DNA from: Eubacterium sp. UBA5416
GTDB lineage: Bacteria > Bacillota > Clostridia > Lachnospirales > Lachnospiraceae
NCBI GenBank assembly: GCA_002409525.1
Contig: DHNM01000013.1
Span: forward strand, 1 to 34,943
Length of the DNA stretch: 34,943 nt
Direction of reading: 5' to 3'
Below, in pieces: positions 24,614-31,971 of this stretch. Positions within the stretch are counted from its first letter, which is position 1, and each line of letters opens with the position of its first letter. Below the pieces are notes generated by a model. That model was given only the letters and a program-made list of their open reading frames with translations, did not search any database and was not told the DNA's origin. The position numbers and the translations under genes were made by a program.

Positions 24614-24947
24614 CTGTATACTCATCCCTTACTTTGTGCGTATCCGGTGTTGTGTACTGATTTCTCATAGAGAGACATTTCTTTGGACACACACTGACAC
24701 AGTAACCGCATTGGATACACTGCATCCGCTCGATACTCCACTTTTTCTCCGGTTTCTTCGTCACAGTGATCGCGGATGTGGGGCATCTTCTCATACACAT
24801 GCCGCAGAAGATACATTGATCGATATCATTGTCGATACTGCCCCTTGTCCTCTCATAATTTTCTCTTGACTTTTTCGGATACCGGTCCGTATAGGGTCCG
24901 TGAAAGACACTCTTGACCAGCAGTTTTGCCATACTTAAGATTGACAT
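24591..24947 (-). CDS. echF: Ech hydrogenase ferredoxin-like subunit EchF
   Basis: This 118-residue protein carries two [4Fe-4S] cluster motifs, CIFCGMCMRRCP (Cys45, 48, 51, 55) and CIQCGYCVSVCP (Cys77, 80, 83, 87). It is the NuoI-like electron-input subunit, taking electrons from soluble ferredoxin to the small subunit. The start at 24947 has AAAGGGG upstream and follows echE by 16 nt; an upstream in-frame start (24995) would lie inside echE. The C-terminus after residue 95 is charged and poorly conserved. The gene order fits the standard ech operon, with this as the last structural gene. Confidence 0.93.
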   Translation of the reverse strand: MSILSMAKLLVKSVFHGPYTDRYPKKSRENYERTRGSIDNDIDQCIFCGMCMRRCPTSAITVTKKPEKKWSIERMQCIQCGYCVSVCPKKCLSMRNQYTTPDTHKVRDEYTDARVSDH

Positions 24948-24963
24948 ATTACACCCCTTTCCA

Positions 24964-26043
24964 TCATCTCTCCGTGCAACTGATACAGGGATCAATACTA
25001 AGTATCAGGATCGGAACATCAGCCAGATCGCAGTTTTTCAGTGTTTCCAGAAGTGCCGGGAGATTCGCAAATGTAGGTGTCCGGACTCTGAAACGATCCA
25101 GAAACTTCGTTCCATTACCCTTTACATAGTAAAGTGCCTCTCCTCTTGGCTGTTCGACGCGGGTAAAGTACTCTCCCTTTGGATTTCCCTTCACCTTTGA
25201 AAGAATCTCACCATCAGGTATTGCCGCGACTGTCTGTCTGACCAGATCGATCGATTGAAACAGTTCATCAATTCTCACCTTCATCCGCGCGTAACAGTCT
25301 CCTTCTTCCGCCATAATCGGCTCAAAATCAAGCTTTCCATATGCCGCATATCCCTGTGTTCTCATATCGTGATTAATGCCGCTCGCCTTTGCAAACGGTC
25401 CGATTGCTCCCAGATCATATGCCTGCTTCTTCGACAGTTTTCCTAGACCGACCGTGCGGTGTTTGACTGTATCGTCAGCCAGAAATACCTCTGTCACTTC
25501 CCGCAGTTCTTTTTCAAGATCAGTTAAGATTGCAAGAACTTTGTCGAGCATGGCAGCGTCCATATCTTTCCTCACACCGCCGATATCGCAGACAGAGAAA
25601 ATCAGCCTGCCTCCCGTCGTCATTTCCATGATATCCAGTACCTGCTCGCGAATTCTCCAGGTATGCATATAAAGACTTTCGAATCCAAATGCATCTGCAG
25701 TCAGGCCAAGCCACAGAAGATGACTCTGCATACGGGCAATTTCCGCCCAGATGGTTCGAAGGTAAATGCCTCTTTCGGGAACTTCGATACCCATAATACT
25801 CTCGACTGACATGCAGTAACCCATTCCATGTGAGAAGGAACAGATCCCGCAGATTCTCTCCGCTACATAGGGGAATTGTTTAAAGTCCTTTTTTTCAACC
25901 AGTTTTTCGAGACCTCTGTGTACATATCCGATCTGGGGAATCGCTTCGATTACTTTTTCATCCTCCAGCACCAGATCCAGGTGGATTGGTTCAGGGAGTA
26001 CCGGGTGCTGAGGGCCAAATGGTATCACTGTTCTCTTTGCCAT
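24964..26043 (-). CDS. echE: Ech [NiFe] hydrogenase large subunit EchE
   Basis: This 359-residue protein is the catalytic large subunit (NuoD-like), holding the [NiFe] site that makes or oxidises H2. Nickel ligands are visible in ERICGICSFSHG (Cys65, Cys68) near the N-terminus and DPCISCTER (Cys353, Cys356) at the very end. The protein stops three residues after the last ligand. There is therefore no C-terminal peptide of the kind HycI/HyaD-type endopeptidases remove, and no such protease gene is present. This matches group 4 members such as CooH that need no cleavage. Its start follows the echD stop directly. Confidence 0.95.
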   Translation of the reverse strand: MAKRTVIPFGPQHPVLPEPIHLDLVLEDEKVIEAIPQIGYVHRGLEKLVEKKDFKQFPYVAERICGICSFSHGMGYCMSVESIMGIEVPERGIYLRTIWAEIARMQSHLLWLGLTADAFGFESLYMHTWRIREQVLDIMEMTTGGRLIFSVCDIGGVRKDMDAAMLDKVLAILTDLEKELREVTEVFLADDTVKHRTVGLGKLSKKQAYDLGAIGPFAKASGINHDMRTQGYAAYGKLDFEPIMAEEGDCYARMKVRIDELFQSIDLVRQTVAAIPDGEILSKVKGNPKGEYFTRVEQPRGEALYYVKGNGTKFLDRFRVRTPTFANLPALLETLKNCDLADVPILILSIDPCISCTER

Positions 26044-26391
26044 TTATTTTTCCTCCTTGCTCTTAAACGGAGCATCCACAGATATTCGATATAACTGATC
26101 ATGGAAGTCTCCTACAATATTTTTAATCTTCGCACCGAAGAGCTCTTTGATTTCATTTTCATAGAGGAACGCGTAGGGATAGATACGTGTAATACTCTCA
26201 ATCTTCACATCATCCTCCATATTGATTCTCAGATTTATGAAATCGTACTCTTTGTCAAAAGAATAGGTCAGTTCCATGCCATCCTTATAAGTACATGAAA
26301 TCGCAACAAGGCGATAACCCTTATTTCGAATATTATTCGTCTCCTTCAGGATTTCTTCCGGTGATATTTGTCTGATATTTTGTTCTTCCAC
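26044..26391 (-). CDS. echD: Ech hydrogenase subunit EchD (NuoC-like)
   Basis: This 115-residue soluble subunit is of the NuoC/30-kDa type. The segment TRIYPYAFLYENEIKELFGAKIKNIVGD corresponds to the conserved C-terminal motif of the family, and the short length is typical of EchD compared with complex I. It bridges the small and large subunits and binds no cofactor. The start is GTG at 26391, with AAAGGTAGG about 6 nt upstream. The stop is directly followed by the echE start. Position between echC and echE supports the name. Confidence 0.88.
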   Translation of the reverse strand: MEEQNIRQISPEEILKETNNIRNKGYRLVAISCTYKDGMELTYSFDKEYDFINLRINMEDDVKIESITRIYPYAFLYENEIKELFGAKIKNIVGDFHDQLYRISVDAPFKSKEEK

Positions 26392-26398
26392 AAGGAAC

Positions 26399-26830
26399 CT
26401 ACCTTTCTTTTAATGCTTTCTCTTTCTCTTCCAATATAGAAGCAGCCTTCAGAATTCCGTCTATAATTGCCTGCGGTCTGGCAGCACATCCGGGTACATA
26501 AACGTCGACCGGAAGCACTTTGTCGACTCCGCCGACGACATTGTAACAGTCCTTAAAGATTCCTCCTGACGTCGCACAGATACCGACTGCCACGACAACT
26601 TTGGGATCCGGCATCTGCTCATATAACTGTTTTACCACCGGTATACTTTGCCGGTTAACGCTTCCGGTGATCAGCAGAATATCCGCGTGCCTCGGGTCGC
26701 CGGTATTGACGACACCAAACCGCTCCAGATCATGAACGGGTGAAAAACTTGCCAGGACCTCTATATCACAGCCATTACAGCTGGTAGCATCATAATGTAA
26801 AACCCAGGGTGATTTTTTATTTATGCTCAT
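26399..26830 (-). CDS. echC: Ech [NiFe] hydrogenase small subunit EchC
   Basis: This 143-residue protein is the NuoB-like small subunit that holds the proximal [4Fe-4S] cluster next to the nickel site. The four ligands are Cys18 and Cys21 (SCNGCDIE), Cys85 (VGICATSGG) and Cys115 (VPGCAARP). It takes electrons from EchF. The start at 26830 gives MSINKKSPWVLHYD, with AGGAGG 4-5 nt upstream. The frame is open to 26866, but that part overlaps the end of echB and lacks a binding site. It lies between echB and echD, as in known ech operons. Confidence 0.94.
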   Translation of the reverse strand: MSINKKSPWVLHYDATSCNGCDIEVLASFSPVHDLERFGVVNTGDPRHADILLITGSVNRQSIPVVKQLYEQMPDPKVVVAVGICATSGGIFKDCYNVVGGVDKVLPVDVYVPGCAARPQAIIDGILKAASILEEKEKALKER

Positions 26831-26862
26831 AGTGCCTCCTATCCGCCCTAAACGGGCTGGTT

Positions 26863-27726
26863 TCAAAAGTTAAAGAATGACAGTACTGTAAGATTTACTA
26901 TTCCCAATATACCTGACACAATCCATGCCGAGGATAATGCTTTCTGCCACTTCACCCTCACGGTGGAATTGTCAAGGATGATTTCAAACATATAAACAAC
27001 CAGACACATGAGCACCGCAATTAGGTGGCTTATCTTGTTGTCTGCCGCAAAAAACACAAAGACAAATCCCAGTGCAATCATTGTCTCGTACCAGTGTGTA
27101 ACTTCTATTACAGCCAGCGCCCGGCCTGAATATTCTGTCGAGATACCCTGTACTACCTCCTGATTGGCTTCTTCACTTACGCTCAGATCAAATGGTGATT
27201 TACGAAGCTTAAAAGGCAGAATATATATAAATCCGACAAAAACAACCGGAAGGTATACGATCGCCGGTTTGCTCTGACTTATGATATCGCTGACAAAAAA
27301 TGAATTACTCACATAATATAGTCCGGCTGCCACAATAAACATCATGGGTTCGTAAGCCATCATCTGCAGAAGCTCTCTCTCAGCTCCCACAACGCTATAT
27401 GGAGACCATGAGGCATATCCTCCAAGTGTGAAAAACATTGCTCCCAGTGAAAGGATAAAGATTGCAAGCAGGATATCCCCACCTGAAAACATAACAACTG
27501 CCGTAAGTATAATAAACATAAGCGACAGATATACATAGAAACGATGAAACCTGTTTACCTCTATTGTCTCCTTCGAAATTAATTTCAGCACATCATAAAA
27601 CGGCTGTAAAATCGGAGGGCCCTGTCTTCCCTGCATTCTCGCAGAGATAACCCGGTCAAAGCCTACCAAAAGACCGCCTGCCAGCGGTGTGAGAATAATA
27701 ATCAAAATAACTTTTATGACTGACAT
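26863..27726 (-). CDS. echB: Ech hydrogenase membrane subunit EchB (NuoH-like)
   Basis: This 287-residue integral membrane protein of the NuoH type has about eight hydrophobic segments. Conserved motifs include GFDRVISARMQGRQGPPILQPFYDVLKL near the N-terminus, SPYSVVGAERELLQMMAYEP, and FKLRKSPFDLSVSEEANQEVVQG. The last is the acidic loop next to the quinone-like site in complex I. It links the soluble hydrogenase module to ion translocation. The ATG overlaps the echA stop (TGATG), giving translational coupling; the longer frame to 27768 lies inside echA. Confidence 0.94.
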   Translation of the reverse strand: MSVIKVILIIILTPLAGGLLVGFDRVISARMQGRQGPPILQPFYDVLKLISKETIEVNRFHRFYVYLSLMFIILTAVVMFSGGDILLAIFILSLGAMFFTLGGYASWSPYSVVGAERELLQMMAYEPMMFIVAAGLYYVSNSFFVSDIISQSKPAIVYLPVVFVGFIYILPFKLRKSPFDLSVSEEANQEVVQGISTEYSGRALAVIEVTHWYETMIALGFVFVFFAADNKISHLIAVLMCLVVYMFEIILDNSTVRVKWQKALSSAWIVSGILGIVNLTVLSFFNF

Positions 27727-29648
27727 CACATTCCCCACCTCCCAATCAACAAGATAATGCCGGCACAAATCAATACAGCTGAGGCAGTATTACACCAAAA
27801 CGTAATCTTTTTAACATTCAGTACTTCTTCCATATACCAGTTACTGAGATCGCTTTTTCTCTCGATTCCAAAAGAACCTATGAAATGCTGATCATCGCCG
27901 GAATTCTCGCCTGCCATATAGATTGGGGTTTCTCTTCTCTTCGGGAAGAGTCCTGTCGGAACATGTCCCATGGGCACGAGAATCAGCATGCTGACCATAA
28001 AGATCATGAGAACCATCAGGGTCTGATCGCCGGTTCCAATCGGAATCACCGGCGGCGTACCGAATTTGCTGACCAAAAACGGTACAATCGCATATTTTGA
28101 GGCAAGTGGATAGCCCAGACACGAAAGCAGGACAATCACAGCAAGAAAAAAGATTGGAGCTTTTTCATCGTTTCGAAGTTCCATCTGTTTTTCATAACCT
28201 TTCGGTTTCCTGTTACAATTCAGTTTACCAAGCCATTTACCCCAGTAAAACATGGTTGCGGCACTGCCATAGGCAAGGATTACCACGATCAATATGTTTT
28301 TGGAATCGATAAATGACTTCATCGCCACCCATTTTGAAATCAGCATTCCAAAAGGTGCGAGGAACATGCCACAGATTCCGATGATCAGTGAAATAGAAAG
28401 TCCTTTCGATACCTGCATCAGAACATTCATATCTTCGATATTTCTGCTTCCAATTACATTTTCTATCGATCCAACGGTAAGGAACATCAGCGATTTCGAA
28501 ACAGCATGGAAGATGAGCAGTAAAATAGCGGCCCATAAGGATTCCTGTGTCCCGACACTTGCACACATCACAATCAATCCCAGATTCGCAATTGTGGAAT
28601 AAGCCAGCACCTTCTTGGCATCGTGAGGTGTAATCGCCAGAAGAGAACATCCAAGGAAGGTTACCGCTCCGATTAATGTCATCACTCTTCCTGCCACAGT
28701 AACACCAAGCAGTGGTGAAAGCCGAATGATCAGGTAAACTCCTGCCTTCACCATCGTGGCAGAGTGCAGCAGCGCAGAGGAAGGTGTCGGTGCAACCATG
28801 GCGCCTAAAAGCCAGGACGAAAACGGAAACTGTGCTGATTTCGTAAGTGCAGCAATACAGAGCAGAAACACACATACCAGTACATAGAATCCCGGCTCCA
28901 TTGATGTGAGAACCGACAGCTCCAGCGTGTGCAGTTTTGTACCCAGAATCACAATCGCAGCGGCAAAGGAAAGGCCTCCGCCGACATTGATAACCAGTGC
29001 GAGAAGTGCATTATGCTTTGCCTCATCTGTCTGTGTATACCCGATCAGCAGATAAGAACAGAAGGTTGTGATTTCCCAGCAGAAATAGATCCATAGCAGG
29101 TTATTGCTCAAAACAAGCCCAAACATAGCAGATAAGAATACAAACACCACCGCAAAGAAAAAGGATTTTCTCTCCTTTACCTCCTTATGATGAATATGAT
29201 AAGATTTCATATATCCCACCGCATAGATACAGATCAGGCTTCCGATAATTCCGACAATCAGCATCATGATTCCTGAAAGCTTGTCCAGAACGATATAGTT
29301 CTGTACCTCGATCTCTCTTTTTTCACTTAGTTCAAACCAGACGATCATGACAATCTGGACGAATGAAAACAATGACAGCAGATATTTTTTCTCTTTAAAT
29401 CCGGTCAGAATAATATATGCCGCCAGTCCAATTTCAACAATCAGCATACAGACGTCAATGACTTCAGAACGACCAAATGAGATCATAATTCCGTCTTTGA
29501 AGTATAAGACAGCCGTCACCAAAGTCAATACAGCTGTCACTACTGCACCACACCTCATTATAGCATTTCTGATTTTTTCATTTTTTATAAAGAACACTAA
29601 AACGGAAATCAGCAGCGGAAATAAAATCAATAATACAATCAGTTCCAT
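27726..29648 (-). CDS. echA: Ech hydrogenase antiporter-like subunit EchA (NuoL-like)
   Basis: This 640-residue protein is a NuoL/MrpA-type subunit with about 14-16 membrane segments. It contains the antiporter-family region LLWIYFCWEITTFCSYLLIGYTQTDEAKHNALLAL, SAQFPFSSWLLGAMVAPTPSSALLHSATMVKAGVYLIIRL and HDAKKVLAYSTIANLGLIV, which carry the conserved Glu, Lys and His residues of the ion pathway. It would pump H+ or Na+ while ferredoxin reduces protons. It is the first gene of the operon. No strong Shine-Dalgarno is at normal spacing before the ATG; AAGGGG lies 17-18 nt upstream inside a palindrome. Confidence 0.95.
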   Translation of the reverse strand: MELIVLLILFPLLISVLVFFIKNEKIRNAIMRCGAVVTAVLTLVTAVLYFKDGIMISFGRSEVIDVCMLIVEIGLAAYIILTGFKEKKYLLSLFSFVQIVMIVWFELSEKREIEVQNYIVLDKLSGIMMLIVGIIGSLICIYAVGYMKSYHIHHKEVKERKSFFFAVVFVFLSAMFGLVLSNNLLWIYFCWEITTFCSYLLIGYTQTDEAKHNALLALVINVGGGLSFAAAIVILGTKLHTLELSVLTSMEPGFYVLVCVFLLCIAALTKSAQFPFSSWLLGAMVAPTPSSALLHSATMVKAGVYLIIRLSPLLGVTVAGRVMTLIGAVTFLGCSLLAITPHDAKKVLAYSTIANLGLIVMCASVGTQESLWAAILLLIFHAVSKSLMFLTVGSIENVIGSRNIEDMNVLMQVSKGLSISLIIGICGMFLAPFGMLISKWVAMKSFIDSKNILIVVILAYGSAATMFYWGKWLGKLNCNRKPKGYEKQMELRNDEKAPIFFLAVIVLLSCLGYPLASKYAIVPFLVSKFGTPPVIPIGTGDQTLMVLMIFMVSMLILVPMGHVPTGLFPKRRETPIYMAGENSGDDQHFIGSFGIERKSDLSNWYMEEVLNVKKITFWCNTASAVLICAGIILLIGRWGM

Positions 29649-29790
29649 ACATTCACAGCAAAGTTACCCCTTATAAGGGAAAATTGTCTTTGCATCTCCT
29701 TTCTTAGGTGTTGTAGAAAGGTCAAACATTCGAATTTCGCCCTTTTCGGGCTGCCTATCTCTATATATTACTTTGACCCTTATATTTATT
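29649..29790 (-). promoter_or_regulatory. Structured leader of the ech-hyp operon
   Basis: Between the predicted promoter and the echA start the minus strand carries three stems. They are GCCC/GGGC at 29739-29751, a 7-bp stem CCTTTCT/AGAAAGG at 29698-29721, and GCAAAG/CTTTGC (29658-29663 with 29688-29693) enclosing the palindrome CCCTTATAAGGG (29668-29679). A possible 18-codon upstream frame (29695-29639) overlaps the echA start by 10 nt, but its Shine-Dalgarno abuts the ATG. I could not match the structure to a riboswitch class. Confidence 0.4.
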
Positions 29791-29818
29791 ATGATACTAC
29801 TCTATTTTTATGATACAA
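29791..29818 (-). promoter_or_regulatory. Candidate promoter of the ech-hyp operon
   Basis: On the minus strand, TTGTAT (29818-29813) and TATCAT (29796-29791) are separated by 16 bp in AT-rich DNA just past the terminator of the preceding gene. This would start transcription about 135 nt before echA. The boxes are moderate, so the exact site is tentative. Confidence 0.4.
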
Positions 29819-29853
29819 TACATTTTCACTATGTTTTAGATATAGTACACAAA

Positions 29854-29897
29854 AAAGGCATCACAGACAGTCCTTAATTCCTGTCTGTGATGCCTTT
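29854..29897 (-). terminator. Strong terminator after the NCS2 permease
   Basis: A perfect 17-bp stem (AAAGGCATCACAGACAG at 29854-29870, its complement at 29881-29897) with a 10-nt loop is followed on the minus strand by a run of Ts. It ends the permease transcript and separates it from the ech operon. Confidence 0.92.
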
Positions 29898-29911
29898 GAA
29901 AACCGGCTGCG

Positions 29912-31333
29912 TCACTGCATAAATGCAAGCAGTATAAAGTTAAGAATAAACAATATGGTGCTTATCCAGAGAATCGGATGAACATCTTTTACTTCTTTTT
30001 TCAGTATCTTTACCAGACAGTAGAAGATAAATCCTGTCGCAATACCATAGGAAATACTGTAACACAATCCCATGAAAATTGTGGCAAAGAATGCCGGAAC
30101 AGCTTCTTCGAGATTTGTCCATTCGATATCTTTGAATGAAGAAAGCATCATTATTCCAACCATAATCAGAGCCGGCGCTGTGGCTTCTGCCGGAACAATG
30201 GCGATGACCGGAGCAAAAAACATGCTGAGCAGAAACATACACGTGGTAGTAAGTGAAGTCAGACCTGTGCGTCCTCCTGCCCCGATACCTGCCGCACTCT
30301 CAACAAAAGTCGTCGTATTTGAAGTACCTAAAACCGCACCTACAGAAGTAGCAATAGAATCGGCGAACAGCGCTTTGTCCATCTTCGACTTAAATCCGCT
30401 GGATTTATCCATGGCTTTCTGATCTTCTTCGCTGAATATTCCGGTTTTTCTTCCGGTTCCGATAAAGGTACCCAGCGTATCAAATGTATCAGACAGACTG
30501 AAGGAAAAGATTGTCATCAGCACCAGCGGGATCCTTGCCGCGTCACTGAACAGAGAGCCCATACCTTTGGAACTAAAGGCAGCTCCGAACGTAACTCCGA
30601 GCTCTGAAAAAGATTGAGAGAGGTTATTTTCCACACCGATCTGGCTGACATCTGTAACACCAAGAGGAATACCGATGATCGTTGAGACTATGATACCGAT
30701 AAAAATAGCGCCGGGAACATTTTTTAAGACTAGAACCACGGTAATAATCAGTGAAATCACCGCCAGAATCACAGCTGCATTGTTAAAATCGGAAAGAGCC
30801 GGAACAATACTGGCATCGGTAATCACAGTTCCGGTTTCTGTCTGCGTATATGTACCGGGGTCTGCGGTAAAGTTCAAAAGGTTTGCGTTTTTTATGCCGC
30901 AATAAGCTATAAACACACCGATCCCGCCGCTGATCGCATTTTGCAGGCTTTCCGGTATTGCGCGGATAATCTCTTTACGTATCTTCGTCACTGTAATGAT
31001 AATGTTGACGATTCCGCAGATAAATACCATGGCCAGAGCCTCCTGCCAGCTGAATCCAAGTCCGAAACAGACTGTGTAAGTAAAGAATGCATTCAGCCCC
31101 ATACCGGGTGCCTGCGCGTAGGGAACATTTGCAAACAAAGCCATCACCAAAGTTCCAATTGCAGCGGCAAAGATTGTAGCAAGGAATACACCTCCATAGG
31201 GAATTCCCGTCTGTGAAAGTAACGATGGATTGACAAACAAGATGTACGCCATGGCGAAGAAAGTTGTCAACCCCGCGAGGATCTCCGTAGAGATCGTAGT
31301 GCCGTTCTCTTTCAATTTGAAAAACTTTTCCAT
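29912..31333 (-). CDS. NCS2-family purine permease (AzgA/PbuG type)
   Basis: This 473-residue membrane protein has about 12 or more hydrophobic segments. Its AzgA-type features include STEILAGLTTFFAMAYILFVNPSLLSQTGIPYGGVFLATI, YAQAPGMGLNAFFTYTVCFGLGFSWQEALA, SLSDTFDTLGTFIGTG and SNTTTFVESAAGIGAGGRTGLTSL. Relatives take up hypoxanthine, guanine or adenine with protons; which base is used here cannot be told. The start at 31333 has AAGGAG 8 nt upstream. A longer frame to 31390 would begin inside the -10 box of the predicted promoter (31386-31391), so it is rejected. No purine riboswitch was recognised in the short leader. It is a single-gene unit between two terminators. Confidence 0.92.
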   Translation of the reverse strand: MEKFFKLKENGTTISTEILAGLTTFFAMAYILFVNPSLLSQTGIPYGGVFLATIFAAAIGTLVMALFANVPYAQAPGMGLNAFFTYTVCFGLGFSWQEALAMVFICGIVNIIITVTKIRKEIIRAIPESLQNAISGGIGVFIAYCGIKNANLLNFTADPGTYTQTETGTVITDASIVPALSDFNNAAVILAVISLIITVVLVLKNVPGAIFIGIIVSTIIGIPLGVTDVSQIGVENNLSQSFSELGVTFGAAFSSKGMGSLFSDAARIPLVLMTIFSFSLSDTFDTLGTFIGTGRKTGIFSEEDQKAMDKSSGFKSKMDKALFADSIATSVGAVLGTSNTTTFVESAAGIGAGGRTGLTSLTTTCMFLLSMFFAPVIAIVPAEATAPALIMVGIMMLSSFKDIEWTNLEEAVPAFFATIFMGLCYSISYGIATGFIFYCLVKILKKEVKDVHPILWISTILFILNFILLAFMQ

Positions 31334-31385
31334 ACATTTTTCTCCTTCTTGTGATTTATAGGTACTACTAATTTCTACACTTTCT

Positions 31386-31414
31386 ATCATAAACTATTTT
31401 GATCAATAACTCAA
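31386..31414 (-). promoter_or_regulatory. Promoter of the NCS2 permease
   Basis: On the minus strand, TTGAGT (31414-31409) and TATGAT (31391-31386) are 17 bp apart, placing the transcription start about 45-50 nt before the ATG at 31333. Confidence 0.65.
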
Positions 31415-31426
31415 TGTCTATTGAAA

Positions 31427-31483
31427 AAAAAGCTATGTTTTAGAATACAATCATTTCTGATCGAATTATGAACATAGCTTTTT
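31427..31483. terminator. Terminator after the HMA-domain gene
   Basis: A 13-bp stem (AAAAAGCTATGTT at 31427-31439, AACATAGCTTTTT at 31471-31483) closes a loop of about 31 nt. A-tracts and T-tracts flank it on both strands, so it could act in both directions. It lies about 30 bp past the stop of the HMA-domain gene. Confidence 0.75.
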
Positions 31484-31511
31484 GTCATTTTTTATCGATT
31501 AATTTTTACGG

Positions 31512-31880
31512 TTATCCCTGTGTTACCTGATACACTCTGTAGCCGGCATTGATAACAGCTTCTCTGAGTGTATCTTCATTGATATCCTGTTTCATATAGA
31601 CATCTGCTCTCTCATGCGAAAGGTCAACACGGGCGAATACATCTCCAAGCTGATTCAGACCGTTCTCCACGCGGTTCGCACAATTCGCGCAGGTCATGCC
31701 ATCCACCTTCAGAATCTTGTGATAAGGATAATGCGAAATATCTTTATCTTTCACCTTTACTTTTTTTACCGCTGTCTCATCGGAGGGACTGCAGCACCCG
31801 GATGTCAGCCTTTTCCTATAACTCCTGATTCCAAACACCGCTATAATAATCAGCACCAGACAAATTAACGCTGTCGCCAT
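31512..31880 (-). CDS. Membrane-anchored heavy-metal-associated (HMA) protein
   Basis: This 122-residue protein has one N-terminal membrane helix (about residues 3-18), a basic stop-transfer region and a GCC pair (Cys29-Cys30). A C-terminal HMA fold follows, with the metal-binding motif GMTCANCANRVENGL (Cys64, Cys67). Soluble HMA domains bind copper(I) or similar soft metals; tethering suggests metal handling at the inner face of the membrane. The start at 31880 has AAAGGTGA 8 nt upstream; in-frame ATG (31889) and TTG (31907) codons are also possible. No metal ATPase is next to it. A palindromic operator lies over its promoter. Confidence 0.85.
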   Translation of the reverse strand: MATALICLVLIIIAVFGIRSYRKRLTSGCCSPSDETAVKKVKVKDKDISHYPYHKILKVDGMTCANCANRVENGLNQLGDVFARVDLSHERADVYMKQDINEDTLREAVINAGYRVYQVTQG

Positions 31881-31908
31881 GAAAACCATCACCTTTCTTC
31901 CTGCCAAT

Positions 31909-31962
31909 TAGTTAGCAGTTCCTAACTATCTTTAGCTTACCATTTTCTTATAATTCTGTCAA
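31909..31962 (-). promoter_or_regulatory. Promoter and palindromic operator of the HMA gene
   Basis: On the minus strand, TTGACA (31962-31957) is 17 bp from a weak -10, TAAGCT (31939-31934). Just downstream, TAGTTAG (31909-31915) and CTAACTA (31922-31928) form a perfect 7-bp inverted repeat with a 6-nt centre, covering the probable transcription start. The arms resemble half of a DtxR/IdeR-type site (TTAGGTTAG), but the spacing differs. A metal-responsive repressor is a reasonable guess. Confidence 0.55.
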
Positions 31963-31971
31963 GAAGCAGAA

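Noticed and set aside
28237..28875. 212-codon minus-strand frame inside echA
   Set aside because: It is a shifted frame within the antiporter-like subunit; its Cys- and Trp-rich content is not protein-like.
29649..29790. Known riboswitch class (c-di-GMP, Moco, NiCo) before echA
   Set aside because: Stems are present, but I could not match the conserved core of any of these classes by eye, so only an unclassified leader is reported.
31334..31426. Purine riboswitch before the NCS2 permease
   Set aside because: The leader is only about 50 nt from the predicted transcription start and has none of the conserved junction sequences.
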